DNA of 64,000 bases from Isoetes taiwanensis (taxonomy: Eukaryota; Streptophyta; Lycopodiopsida; Isoetales; Isoetaceae). The notes below the pieces were generated by a model that did no database searches, had not been told where the DNA came from, and saw nothing but the letters and a program-made list of their open reading frames with translations. The stretch spans positions 4,031,069 to 4,095,068 of the forward strand of contig JAJEKV010000011.1 in NCBI GenBank assembly GCA_021234155.1. The letters run 5' to 3'. Within the stretch, counting starts at the first letter, position 1. Every line of letters starts with the position of its first letter. Below, in pieces: positions 1 through 11,079 of this stretch. The translations under genes and the position numbers were made by a program.

Positions 1-880
1 CCATTGCCCGCCAAGGCGCCGCCCTCGTGCTCGTGTCCATGAACACCGCTAATCGCACAAATGAGTTGGCCAGCAGCAGAGATTCCAACAGAGCCAGGCT
101 CCTAATCTGTGCGCCAGAGGCTGCAATGGCCGTGGGACAGCCTGGCGCACGGCCCCCACAGCCCATGTGTCGCCGTAAAGTGACAGACGCCGCCACCTCC
201 TCCATCTCGCGACACCACACCGCCTCGGGCCGCGGAGCAGCCCACACACCTGTTTAACAAAGGCCACCGGCCGGGACAAATAATGTTGCCCCCCCGACTC
301 AAAGGAGTAGCCAGAGAGGTGGGTCCGACGCCATAATGTGGTGGTGCGTGGACTTTCGGAGGAGGCGAGAGAAGATCTCACCGCCGCGAGATTGGGGATG
401 AGATCCTATCTCAATGGCATTCCCGACTGGCGGGTATAAATTGGTAGGAGCGAGCCAGCCTTGGGGCTCGCCAAGATGACGTCGCGGTTGTCACCTTCTT
501 GCGGCGCATACGCATGTCTGGGGAGGCCATCCCGCCAAAGAGTAGACAATCAAGGGGGATCAAGCCTCGTATGTTGACGTGATCTCACCTCATGCAACAG
601 AGTCCCGGCCGGCAGCAAATGGCCCAGGTGAGGACGCCCGTCAGAGAGGGGGGCAGTGCCTGTCCGGCAGCGAGATTGTGCCTGGGTTTTTGGCGAGGGT
701 GGCGAGGTACGCGTCGGGGCAGCGCCACTCTGGCGATCTTTGGCTTCTTTGCGGCCGGTACCCCTGCCTCTCTCGTAGCTCCCGGGCTGGCTTTCGACCG
801 CCGCCTGCCAGCTCCCCACATCGCTTCGGCAACAGGAGATCATCGAAGGCCCACATCGAATGCCGAACAAATAGGAAACT
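1..880 (+). other. GC-rich stretch upstream of LINE copy 1, possibly its 5' region
   Basis: This stretch is richer in GC than the rest of the window, as is the LINE that follows. A TATA-like GGGTATAAATTGG lies near 432. Short open frames overlap on both strands and none resembles a known protein. Its base composition and its position directly before the endonuclease frame suggest the LINE 5' region or a decayed first ORF, but I see no zinc knuckle or coiled coil to prove this. Confidence 0.35.
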
Positions 881-959
881 GTGCCTCCGGATGGTGTCTT
901 GAACTTAGGGGCTTCCCACGCGAGAAAGGCGAGAGTCTCAACTCTATTTGCCGGATATG

Positions 960-1600
960 GATCTCATTTTTCCTCATGGAAACATGGGAGCATGCGAGAA
1001 CTGACCTACCAGAACCTCGGGCTATCACGCATTTCGGTGTTCAATGAGTGCACAGGCAAGCGAGGGCATGGCGGGGTTGCCTGCTACTACCGTGCAACCT
1101 TGAGGCACTCAGTCTCGTTGCACAAAACAGACAGGTACAATCGCTACTTGTGGGTGCGCGTGCAGCATGACAGTGGCGACACTCTCCTCATAGCAGCATG
1201 CTACTTTCCACATGCCGAGAGCAACTTTTATAACACTCATTCAGATGTGGATCGATTGGAGCCTTATGTCGATCTATATGATGACATACAGCAGCACAAA
1301 CAGTTGGGCAGGGTTATGTTGCTTGGCGACTTTAATGCACGCACAGGAGCCGAGCAGGTTCCAAAATTTGAGCCCCTGGCAGAGGACGTCTTGCAGCTGA
1401 ACCCCGCAGAGGTGGCTTGGTCAAGGATATCAGATGACAGCCATATTTCGCGCTATGGCAGGCAGTTGCTGTTGCTGGGTAGTATCTTTGACCTGGTTAT
1501 CTGTAATGGGTTGGTGCAATGGCCGTCTTCACCGCTTGCTTGTAGACTTGTGGAGAACCAAGGGGCGGCTCGGTGTGGTGGATTATCTGCCGGTTGAGGA
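960..1600 (+). pseudogene. LINE endonuclease domain (APE/EEP fold), remnant
   Basis: The frame reads through RELTYQNLG, GKRGHGGVACYYR, LLIAACYFPHA and LGDFNARTG. The last is the GDFNA motif of exonuclease-endonuclease-phosphatase domains of LINE ORF2 proteins, which nick the target DNA. The frame is open from 881 to 1,597 and then shifts; the end of the domain continues in another frame near 1,630-1,700. It belongs to LINE copy 1 and precedes the reverse transcriptase. No intact start was chosen because the domain begins inside a longer broken ORF2. Confidence 0.8.
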
Positions 1601-2389
1601 ATCCGGGTCTGCGACTCGGTTACTCATTTTTCCATCGGATGCATACACTCGGGACGCAGGAAGTAGACTCCACCACCGCCCCTGCTCATGCATCTCCGGT
1701 GGGAAGCTCCCCGTGACACCCATTGCCTCAACACATTTTGGGTGCCCCATTTGGCCGGACTACGTTTTAATGCGGGGACCTATGCCCACCGCTTTGAGCA
1801 TGATCCGCGGACCGGGCCGCAACTCCCCACACTTCAAGAACACCGCCTTTCCGGTGACTCACTGCCGCTTCCGGCGGTTGCGAAAAAGATGCTTTGGGAG
1901 AGGCCGCCACGGCAAGCCCCTCGTGCACCACCACCTTCCCCCCGCAACCGATGGTTTGATGATGAGTGTCGGGGAGCTCAAACGCACACTCTCGGCAAGT
2001 CAGCGATCCCATCTCCCGCCCACGGTGGTCGGTCAATACCGTTCCTTTCTCAAGAACAAGAAGGCGGATACCTCGCGAGCATCAGCATGATGTTTGGTCT
2101 CCCGGACCAGGCACCCGGGACGATACGGAGAAGGGTCTTGAGCAAGCCCGACAGCCCACGGGGAACATCACCTCGAGCAATGGGTACGGTGCTTTTGCAA
2201 CAGTATGATGGCCGGGGGGCGGGCACCGATCCCTCCACAGATAGGCATGGCTCGGCGGTTATCCGCGAGAGGGGATGTCATCATGGGCCTACTCTGCCCT
2301 AGCTAATGGGAAGGCAGCAGATTTTGGCATGCGGGCGCTTCAGGAAATAAAATGGGTCGGGCCTCCGGTGGTACTGTTCTCGCGGCATT

Positions 2390-3110
2390 GTTCAATAAAG
2401 CATTGCGAGAAGGCTTCCCTCGCAATGGACCACTAGTAGAGTAGTGCCCATATACAAAGCGGGGAACCCTCAATGTCAGGCCAACTACAGCACTATTATG
2501 GTCAGCTCTCTCTTTGCAAAGCTGTATCGGGCATCCTTGAAGCGTGACAATATGGGCAGGAGGAAAGCGGAGGTGCGAGCTCTTACCGGCGGGTTTTCGC
2601 CCGGACATTCCACCATTGATCATATCTTCACTCTGCGCACATTGATTGAAGATAGCGAGGAATCGCCCGCGAGAACACATCACTTGTTGTTTTTCGTGGA
2701 TTTTGCAAAGGCATTCGACCACGGTACCCTTAATAAGCTATGGGGCGGATGCGGCGGTGGGGACCCCCCGGACTTCGCGAGAATCATTATATATAGGCTG
2801 TCTGAGGCATGCTCGAGGCCGTATCACATCGGCGACAGCCGGTGACCCGGTAGCATTGGAGTGCGTCGGGGGTTGCCCCCTCTCCCCCACACTCTTTGGC
2901 ACGTACATTGATCGGTTGGAAGATTGGCTCTCGAGCATGGAGGTGGGCGCACATATCATGCATCACACAATCGGCAACTCATATATCTTTGGCGATGTCA
3001 ACCTCATGGCCTATACTCTAGAGGACATGCAGCGTCACTGGATGCTCTTGACACTTTTTGCCAATTCAGCGGCATGCAAACTAACTTGGCCAAAACTAGG
3101 GTGTTGCTAG
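2390..3110 (+). pseudogene. LINE reverse transcriptase domain, remnant with lost YADD
   Basis: Recognisable reverse transcriptase blocks are VVPIYKAGNPQC, then GFSPGHSTIDHIFTLRTLI, then FFVDFAKAFDHGTL (motif A, with the first catalytic Asp) and GGCPLSPTLFGTYIDRL (motif B). The motif C position reads SYIFGDVNLMAY, where copy 2 has IYADDVNLMAY, so both catalytic aspartates of YADD are damaged. Frames switch between about 2,444 and 3,110. This is the polymerase that would copy the LINE RNA at the nicked target; here it is dead. Confidence 0.85.
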
Positions 3111-3865
3111 TTGCATCATCCGTCGACCAAGGCTTCCCACATTCACTTACCGGCGGGGAGGTAGAGGTGGCTCGACCTACAAGTACTTGGGGATTGAGTT
3201 CTCAACTACCACCCATTGGGATCGACTGCTCGGGTTGGGTCGCTGCGGGTTGGAAAGCACTATATGCCATGCGAGAACATGACCACAAGGCGAGTTGTAT
3301 GCACAGGGTCACCGATCACATTTGTTTTGGGCCTTGGTTGAGCGGCCCTTTTGTATAGAGGCGAAGTTTGGGGTCGGTGATATCCCTCAACACACGGAAT
3401 GACCTCGGCAGGTGCAGAAGGCCTTCTTGGCACGGGCCCAGGGGTGAAGTCCGCAGTTCACGTACCGGATCCTACTCCGGGAGAGCAGGATTTCTACCCC
3501 TTCAGGCTGCATTGGAGCGCCATATCGTTTACTTCAAAAAGGTGGTCGCTATGGCTGATACACGCTTGCCCCGCCTTGCTTTGGCCGCGGCAATGGGTCC
3601 CCAGCGCTGAAATCCCTTTGGAAAGACAAGCAGGGCTCGATTGGTTCTCACTTATTTGGGGTGTCGCGGGCAAGCAGTGTGTCAGTCGGGACAAAGAAAG
3701 ATCGCGAGGCACTTAAACTATACCTGATGCTACCTTGATGCTACTTTCCTTCGGCGGCAAGTCAATCCTAGGCTCACAAAGAGGCCCACACCATACTTGG
3801 GATCGAGAGGCTCCGACACATGTTAAAATTTGGCACACGGTGTTATCGGCTGACAAGGCATCTGT

Positions 3866-4031
3866 CTTTAGGATGATACATCCTTAGATCAATAAAGGAG
3901 GACCCTTTGTTTGGGTCCCATAGGCCAGTTAAAAACCTATTCTATTCTATTCTATTCTATTCTATTCTATTCTGTACTAACCAGGGCATCACTTTAGGAT
4001 GATACATCCTTAGATCAATAAAGGAGGACCC
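3866..4031. repeat. Exact 40-bp direct repeats flanking the ATTCT tail
   Basis: A 40-bp sequence beginning CTTTAGGATGATACATCCTT is present at 3,866-3,905 and again, identical, at 3,992-4,031. Between them are the last bases of the LINE and its (ATTCT)n tail at 3,937-3,973. The first copy lies inside the LINE 3' end, so this is not a normal target duplication. A local duplication or template jump at the 3' end is likely. Confidence 0.9.
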
Positions 4032-5211
4032 GTCCAAGTTAGCATTAACATATAATTGCTGAATCCCATAGAGGTGTACAGGATTAAATGTTAAATCTTT
4101 CATTAGTATTGTCGTGGCTTTGATATTGTTTCATTTGATTGATTATGTAACACCATGTGAATAGTTCATTATTTCTCTTGATACCATAGGGCTTAGACTA
4201 ACTAATAGGGCAAAGGGCACAATGGGTGATCAGCGAAGAGCTGAAAATCCCAATGTACCTTTTGGCCCTTGCCTTGCTACCATTTTACATGCTAACAAGG
4301 TATTGATTGGCTGCAGGTACGGGATTTTCTTCCCATTGTTCTCTTTTGCTTTGTTTGCTGGTTTTTGCTGTATGGAGGATGGAGAACTTGAAGAAATTTC
4401 CAACTGGCTGACTCTGGAAGATAAGAAGATCACATATATGAAGAAAGGGAGGCAAAACAGATATTTCTCAGTTTCTAAATGATACCAAATACTTGGTTTA
4501 GTTAATGTTTTCGATATTTAGAATACATGCTTCTTTTTACATCAGACCTTAATATAATAGCATAATGGCTGCACATTTAGTTTGTTCACAGTTTTGTAAA
4601 GACATGATATCGAAAGTACCTTGCTTCAGATACCTAAGATATACATTTTGACATATAGAAACCACTATACCCCAGGATTCAATGGTCTAAATATATCAGT
4701 TTTGGTAAAAAGTGTATCTCTGATTTATATCTCTGGTCATTGTTTCATTTCTTAAAATGTCAAAAGGTTAAGGCATAATGAAGGATCAGATAAATTAAAC
4801 AGGTTGTGTAGCAAATGTGTCATTGTACACTGAAAATCAGTTTCTATAAAAGAAGTTTATAAGGGACCTGACTATATGCCCAGGTATGATAATATAAGAT
4901 CTATTTCTGAGGTCTATGTGTGGACATTTAGGCATGGAAATAGATAAGACATGAGTAGTTAAAAAATAGATGAACATATTGGACCAAACTTCATAAGATA
5001 GTGGCTCTTAATAATAAGATAACTGGAAAGATATGTCTTGATTTGTGGTGATTTAACAAAAGAATTGATAGACCATTAGAAAAATGGGCAGTATATCGAA
5101 ATGTTGTAGTTGAGGTTTCTTAAACAATATTAAGTGGACTTGAGCCTAAGATTAAAGGTTATTATATAATCAAATATTCCATAGACTGAGATCATTTGGT
5201 GGTGTAAATTA
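4032..5211. other. AT-rich spacer between two inverted LINEs, no gene seen
   Basis: No convincing gene. One open frame on + at 4,222-4,482 (86 codons) has a hydrophobic middle and a charged end but matches nothing I recognise. The interval separates LINE copy 1 (+) from LINE copy 2 (-). Confidence 0.6.
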
Positions 5212-5314
5212 AGAATAGAATAGAATAGAATAGGATTTTTAGCGTCCACGGAGACCAATTGGCCTATGGGACCCAAACTAAAAGAGAGCAGCAAGCATAT
5301 TCGGCGGGATTAAA

Positions 5315-5725
5315 AACCCATTAGAAGGGTTTTCGAGGAAAAACCTTAGCGATAATAAGCTTCGCCGCACACCGCACAATTGCATAGGACAGTTCAATAC
5401 CGCCCCGTAGGGACACAAAACGAGTCCGTGCATCCATAACCTCCGGAGGTATGACCCCAACAAAACCCACCGACGCCGTAGTCAATAACTGATGCAACGG
5501 CTGGCCAGGCACTAGTAATCGAACATATCGCTCTCGGATATGGGCAAATGCTGGGCAGGTCTGGAGGGCATGACATTCATCCTCAATCGCGCCCTGGTGG
5601 CAACACTGGCAAAGCCTTTGCTCGTGCTTCACGAGCCCAACGCCTGTTTTCAATGCGAGGCGATGTGCCCCCGTGCGAATGGAAGCTATAAGCCTGCGTT
5701 TCTTCATGGGTAGCTGGGTGTACAA
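5315..5725 (-). pseudogene. LINE ORF2 C-terminal zinc-knuckle region
   Basis: The frame reads RTGAHRLALKTGVGL, RLCQCCHQGAIEDECHALQ and TCPAFAHIRERYVRLL, the Cys/His pattern of the zf-RVT region after LINE reverse transcriptases. It ends in IIAKVFPRKPF. The DNA that encodes this end forms a hairpin (GGTTTTTCCTCGAAAACCC with a downstream GGGTTTTTAATCC), and the same sequence recurs in the LINE fragment at 31.1-31.4 kb and in the SINE-like repeats at 17-18, 20-21 and 41-42 kb. Confidence 0.75.
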
Positions 5726-6406
5726 GTACTGGTGTGGGCCTCTTGTGAGCCTAGGATTGACTTGCTGCTGATAGTGTGCCAGCTTAACATGCGCCCGAGC
5801 CTCCTCATCCCATCCCGCGACTTGCGAAGGAAAGTAGCATCAAGGTATAGTTTAAGTGCCTCGCGATCTTTTTTTGTCCTGACCTGGACGCATCTGTTTG
5901 CCTGCACACCCCAGCGTGAGAACCACTGAGCCTGCTTGTCTTTCCAGCAGGATTTCAGGTGTTGGGGACCCATTGCCGTGGCCAAAGCAAAGGCGGGGCA
6001 GCGTGTATCAGCCATAGCGACCACCTTTTGGAAGTAAACGATATGGCGTTCCAATGCGGCCCGTTGAAGGGGTAAAAGCCCTGTCTCACGGAGTAGGATG
6101 CGGCACGGAACGTGGACTTCACCCCGGGGCCCGTGCCAAGAAGGCCTTCGCACACCGCCGAGGTCATTCCGGTGTTGAGGGATATCACCGGACCCCACAC
6201 TTCGCCCCCATACAAAAGGGCCGGCTCAACCAAGGCACTGAAACAAATGTATTTGGTGACCCGGGCATACAACTCGCTTTGTGGTTGTTGTTTCGCATGG
6301 CATATAGTGCTTTCCAACCCGCTAGTGACCCGCAACCTGATAGCCGCATCCCAATGGGTGGTAGTTGAGAACTCAATCCCCAAGTACTTGTAGGTCGGAG
6401 CCACCT

Positions 6407-7266
6407 CTACCTCTTGCCCCGGTAGTGAATGTGGGAAGCCTTGGTCGACGGGATGATGCAACTAGCAAAGCACCCTAGTTTTGGCCAAGTTAACTCGCAT
6501 GCGGTGAATTGGCAAAAAGTGTCAAGAGCATCCGGTGGACGTTGCATGTCCTCTCGGAGTATAGGCCATGAGGTTGACGTCGTCGGCATATATGAGTTGC
6601 CGGATTGTGTGATGCATGATATGTGCCCAAGCACCCCATGCTTTCGAGAGCCAATCCTCCAACCGATCAATGTACAGGCCAAAGAGTGTGGGGAGAGGGG
6701 GCAACCCGACGCACTCCAATGCTACTGGTCACCCGGTGTGCTGCTGATGTGATACGGCCGAAAGCACGCCTCATATACAGCCCTATATAATCGCATTCTG
6801 CAAGTCCGTGGGGGTCCCCAGCGCCGCAACCTGTCCCATAGCTTATTGCGGGTAACGTGGTCGAATGCCTTTGCAAAATCCACGTAAACAACAAAGCAGG
6901 TTTCCGCCGGCGATTCCCGCTATCTTCAATCAATGTGCGCAGAGTGAAGATATGATCAATGGTGGAATGTCCGGGCCTAAAAGCCTGTGTAAGAGCTCGC
7001 GACCTCCGCGCCCATATTATCAGCCGTTGCTCAAGAATGCCACCCAACGTTTTGTAAAAGAGAGCTGACCATAATAGTACGGTAGTTGGCGGACATTGAG
7101 GGTCCCCCGCTTTGTATATGGGCACTACTCTACTAGTGGTCCATTGCGTAGGGAAGCCTTCTCGCAATGCTTTATTGAACAATGCCGTGAGAACAGGCAC
7201 CGCTGGAGGCCCAGCCATTTTGTAAGCTCTGCCTCGCATGCCATCTAAATCTGGCTGCCTTCCCAT
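6407..7266 (-). pseudogene. LINE reverse transcriptase domain of copy 2
   Basis: Reading on -, blocks appear in the usual order: LTALFNKALREGFPTQW, SRVVPIYKAGDPQC, FRPGHSTIDHIFTLRTLI, LPTLFGLYIDRLEDWL and IYADDVNLMAY. The last is the catalytic YADD box, intact here. Frameshifts near 6,720 and 6,850 split the domain into overlapping frames. Family knowledge assigns it RNA-directed DNA polymerase activity for target-primed reverse transcription; the breaks make it inactive. Confidence 0.85.
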
Positions 7267-7910
7267 TAGCTAGGCCAGAGGCCCATGATGACATCCCCTC
7301 TGTGATAATCCGAGCCATGCCTATCTATGGAGGGATCACCGGCCCCCGAAGCGGGTCATCATGGCAATTGCAAGTACCGCACCCATTGCTCCGAGGTGAT
7401 GTTCCATGTGGGTCAGGCCGGGCTTGCTCAAGACCCTTCTCCGTATGTCTCGGGGTGCGGTCCGAGACCAAACATCTGCTTCGATGCTCACGAGGTATCC
7501 GCCTTCTTGTTCTTGAGAAAGGAACGGTATTGATTGACGCCGGCAGTGCAAGAGATGGGATGGGTGACTTGTCGGAGTAAAAGCGTTTGAGCTCGGACAC
7601 TCATTATCAAACCATTTGTTGCGGGGAAGGTGGTGGTGCTCGAGGCTTGCCGCGTGGCGGCCTCCCAAAGCATCTTTCTCGCAGCCCGCCGGGCGGTGAG
7701 TCACCGGCATTGTTCTTGAAGTGTGGGGAGTTGCAGCCCCGCTTGAGGATCATGCCTCAGCAAAATGGGCATAGGTCCTGCGACGGTCGTAGTCCGGCGC
7801 GGCTGGGGCACCCGGTGTGTTGAGGCAGTAGGTGCACGGGGAGCCTCCCACTGGAGATGCATGAACAGGGGCCGGTGGTCGGAGTCTACTTCCTCGTCCC
7901 GAGATGAGTT

Positions 7911-8145
7911 TAAATGTGTTGTATCTGCTTCTAGATTTTGACATATGGGAGTGAGTCAAGAACTGGCTAAGTTTAATAGGTAAAAAGACACTGATCTAGA
8001 GGTGCTCAGTCTAGTATCAGGGTGATAATACTGCCAAGGGATTGACCGAGGCAGATGTCTGGTCTAGGTTTACTAGTTCAGACTGGGTTTACAGCAGGAT
8101 GGGACATGTGGAATGATAGTGATTATGCCAGAGTGGCAGAGCGTT

Positions 8146-8176
<31 letters not shown>

Positions 8177-9703
8177 GAAGAACGACAAACTTTATTGAAA
8201 CTCCAAGCCAAAAGCAAAATACAAATGCAGAGGCGGGAATAAAGTCTCAGAGGATAACCATGATCCACTGAGGTGGTAGAGCGTTAATGACAATGGCATA
8301 TATAAGAGTAGAGCGGGATGCTAGGAAAAGACCACCATTCGAGCACCATGAAGATGATCAACACAATGCCTAGCAATTGCCTAAAATGGCTGGCATGCCA
8401 AGTGGACAAATTTAGACATTTGGAGGTTGAAGAATCGTGATATTCCTATGGATGGTTAGCTGGAAGGAGTGGCAGAGAACCCAATCCAAATTCTGATTAT
8501 CTGGATGTGGTGATACACCTGCGCTGGCACCCCAGACAGGGATATCACATCCTCCTTTTAATAAAATCCTATAGACTTTATTGCTAGTTTTGCATTCTTT
8601 CTTTTGTGCCAATACCTGCTGTGGTTTTGGAATTGGATCTCCTGGCATATAAATTTGTTATACATCTGATGCACATCTGATTTTTGATGCATCAATTTTG
8701 TTGACTTCATTTTCCATTTCCTCGTCAACAAAAGGAACTCTCCTCAACAAATGAAATAAAAGAAGATACATAAAACTCGTTTCAGAAGTCCTTCAAATAA
8801 ATTTAGATTCCTAGGGACTAAAATTATTTATGCAAATTAAAGATTAGTACATTGGAGCTCGTTAGACTCATCAAACAATTGCAACCCTTGCCGGGACCCA
8901 TCAACTAGATGCAAACCTCTCTCCATGAATCGTGGGCTCTATTCTATCAATATAACAATAAAGAACCTGAATGAAAACAATTGGTAATGAAAAATTACCA
9001 GGATTTGGCAGCTCCACAAGTTTAGAAAATATTTCCACATGTTTAGGAAATGATACTATAGGATATGGGTTCCATTCTTTCAACATCAAAATAAAACTAT
9101 CACAATAAAAATTGATTGAAAAGAACAGCCATTGAGAAAATTTCAAGCCACAATATTACAAAATATCTATACGCCCAAGTAAAATTGACCATAGACAATC
9201 TGCAAATGCCAATTCCCTCTCTAAGCTATGTTCCAAAGAGCTATTAAGCAAAACAATGGACTAAATCATTTATCGCAATGAAGAAATTTGTGAGCCTCAT
9301 CTATAAAATGCTCCTTCGTTATTTAGGTGCACACTCTGAGTGGCCTAAAAAGAGAATATCCATTCTCCTTCTGGCCCAGAGAACAGGTAGTGTGTTGCTC
9401 ATTGTTGAACTTATTATCTATCTCATAAGCACATGAATACATGTTACAAGTGAGCATTAAAATCTTGCATGTTCGTGTTTCTAATGGATGCAGAAAATCG
9501 CTAGCAGTCTCAAGTTGAGTTAATGTCTTGTTGTTATAAGGTTGCCGGTTAGCACATACTTTGCACATTCGCTTTTAACACGTTTCCTTTTAGCATTGCA
9601 TCATGCATAAATGTCAGTACCAATTAGTTATAGAAATAGATGGGAGACAATCTAAATAAAAAATTGTGGAAGATTGCAGTAGCAAAAAGTAGGCTCGAGT
9701 TAA
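7911..9703. other. AT-rich intergenic DNA with one small retro-insert
   Basis: Apart from the poly(T)-headed insert at 8,148-8,272 I see no gene, RNA gene or clear repeat here. Open frames are short and lack recognisable motifs. Confidence 0.6.
8133..8287 (-). mobile_element. Truncated poly(A) retro-insert with target duplication
   Basis: A run of about 28 T at 8,149-8,176 is followed by GAAGAACGACAAACTTTATT, the complement of an AATAAA-like 3' end plus poly(A). GTGGYAGAGCGTTAA occurs at 8,133-8,147 and 8,273-8,287 (14/15 identical) and brackets a 125-bp insert. This is the signature of a 5'-truncated LINE copy or short retroposed transcript end inserted on the minus strand. It uses poly(A), unlike the ATTCT-tailed LINEs beside it. 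Confidence 0.75.
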
Positions 9704-11075
9704 AATAGAATAGAATAGAATTATTGTCCCTAGTGCCCTGAGGCCCATGGACTGATGTAGCATGGGCGAGCTCCTAACGGGTGCTACTAGCGCTGCATGC
9801 TGATACATTGTAGCCCTTTCGGAGGGCTTCTCTTATTTTTTATTGATATCGGCACCTCGCTTATAATCGGCAACATGGCCGCGCGGTGGTGCGTCCTTAT
9901 CATCACCTTTTAGCTGAGCTTTTGCGGGCTTAATGTCCCACCTTTTCAGTGGTTCATATTACCAGCCCTCTTTCTTTGTGCACCTCCCGATATCTAGTTA
10001 TCATCTTCCTGATTGCGTCTGCCAGATCCGCTTTTGTATCTGCTCTTGCCATTAGGATATGTGCTGGTTATCGCCACCTTATATGCCTGTATTTGTTTCT
10101 GATGTCTTCATATGTTGTACTCATTGAGCATGTAATTCTCATTCTCTACTCTCTCTGTGTTACAGATTCTACAGACCCAGTTTTCCCTTTCCACTTTCCT
10201 CCACCTGTCCTTTTCGATTCCTAGATTGTGGCTCCCCATCCTAAATCTTGTCAAGGTGTCCCTTCTTGTCTTCCCTAATAGACCGTCTTTGTACATCTGT
10301 TGTCCTATCTGTTGGTCCGGGTTGAAGGCTTCTGTCAGCCAGAATGTTTTGGGACCGCTGTGTTTTTGTAGCCATGCTCTTGTCGCTCTATCGGCCCAGT
10401 CTTCATTCCATTTCCCTTCATTTACTAAATCGCTCAGATTTAATCCCATCTCTCTAGTCCATACTGCTACTTCCGTGAATCACCTACTACCTGTGATGAT
10501 GTGTGATTTGGCCGATTCACTGATTGCGATTGTTGATAGCTTCCTAGTGTGGCCTCCCATGTTGTCCTTCAGTAAGTATCTGATTGTCCTTTCCCAGGCT
10601 CTTACCTCCATTGGTCTGCAGACATAGAGCCATTCTCTCTTTTGCATCGTTTCCAGACATGCTGCTCATCCTCGATTTCATTTCCAGTACAAGGCTTGCA
10701 TATCCTGTTTGTTCTCGGTATCATTGGTCTTTCCCATCTTCCTGTTTTGATCAGTAATTTATGATTGCCCGTCCTGAATCTGCATAGTGTTATTTTGTCT
10801 ATTTTGATTGATTACAGTCGGTATATAGTAACTGTCCTATACTTCCCTCTAGGTTCATGTTTTGCCTGTATAGTTTCAGTTTGACGTCTGGCTGCATATC
10901 CACCAATGATCTCAACATCCTCTGTTATTTCTCCCCCCCTTATATCTTTGTTTCCATGTCTGTCTTGTACCCTAGGTATTTGTACTCCTGCACCCTCTAC
11001 ACTATTTTTTTTCCCAAGTACCTGACTGCCCCAAGTACTCGAATGCCTCTTCCGCTTGCTAGTGTGACTGTCATT
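9704..11075 (-). mobile_element. LINE copy 3 (second LINE type), 3' half, ATTCT tail
   Basis: An AGAATAG tail at 9,704-9,722 begins a minus-strand LINE. Its 3' untranslated region has a hairpin (GCCCTCCGAAAGGGCT, near 9,812-9,827) and differs from that of copies 1 and 2. Upstream on - come two zinc-knuckle blocks and then the end of the reverse transcriptase, with VQEYKYLGYKTDM near 10,960-11,000, a usual motif after the palm. At 11,076 the element is interrupted by the TTAA-flanked element; its 5' part probably continues at 22,542-22,830. Confidence 0.75.
10108..10830 (-). pseudogene. Two zf-RVT-like blocks in the C-terminus of LINE copy 3
   Basis: Two related Cys/His blocks lie one after the other. 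The first, near 10,650-10,800, reads LCRFRTGNHKLLIKTGRW, RICKPCTGNEIEDEQHVW, KRC. The second, at 10,130-10,250, reads LTRFRMGSHNLGIEKDRW and WVCRICNTERVENENYML. Each follows the pattern FRxGxHxLxIExxRW...CxxC...ExExHxL of LINE zinc-knuckle ends. The arrangement suggests an internal duplication in this LINE type. A stop and frameshifts separate them, so no product is expected. Confidence 0.65.
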
Positions 11076-11079
11076 TTAA

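Larger units (their letters stand above)
881..3973 (+). mobile_element. LINE retrotransposon copy 1, decayed, ATTCT tail
   Basis: A non-LTR retrotransposon reading on +. An APE-type endonuclease comes first (about 960-1,600), then a reverse transcriptase (about 2,390-3,110), then a short C-terminal part. The frame is broken several times and the catalytic YADD box is lost: the matching place near 2,985-3,000 reads IFGDV. The 3' end carries GGGTCCCATAGGCCAGTT followed by a run of ATTCT units (3,937-3,973) instead of poly(A). Compared with copy 2 (5,212-7,910, -) it lacks the zinc-knuckle C-terminus, so it is internally deleted as well as frameshifted. It is inactive. Confidence 0.85.
5212..7910 (-). 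mobile_element. LINE retrotransposon copy 2, 5'-truncated, ATTCT tail
   Basis: Same family as copy 1 but on the minus strand. Its tail is the AGAATAG run at 5,212-5,233, read on + as the complement of ATTCT units. Going up in coordinates come the 3' untranslated part, the zinc-knuckle C-terminus (5,315-5,725), the middle region, the reverse transcriptase (6,407-7,266) and the end of the endonuclease region near 7,880, where it is truncated. Several frameshifts break ORF2. The YADD box is preserved as IYADDVNLMAY near 6,580, so this copy is catalytically better preserved than copy 1, though not functional. Confidence 0.88.

Noticed and set aside
6054-7823. Frames on + in the LINE copy 2 interval
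   Set aside because: Antisense of LINE ORF2; the reverse transcriptase motifs are on -.
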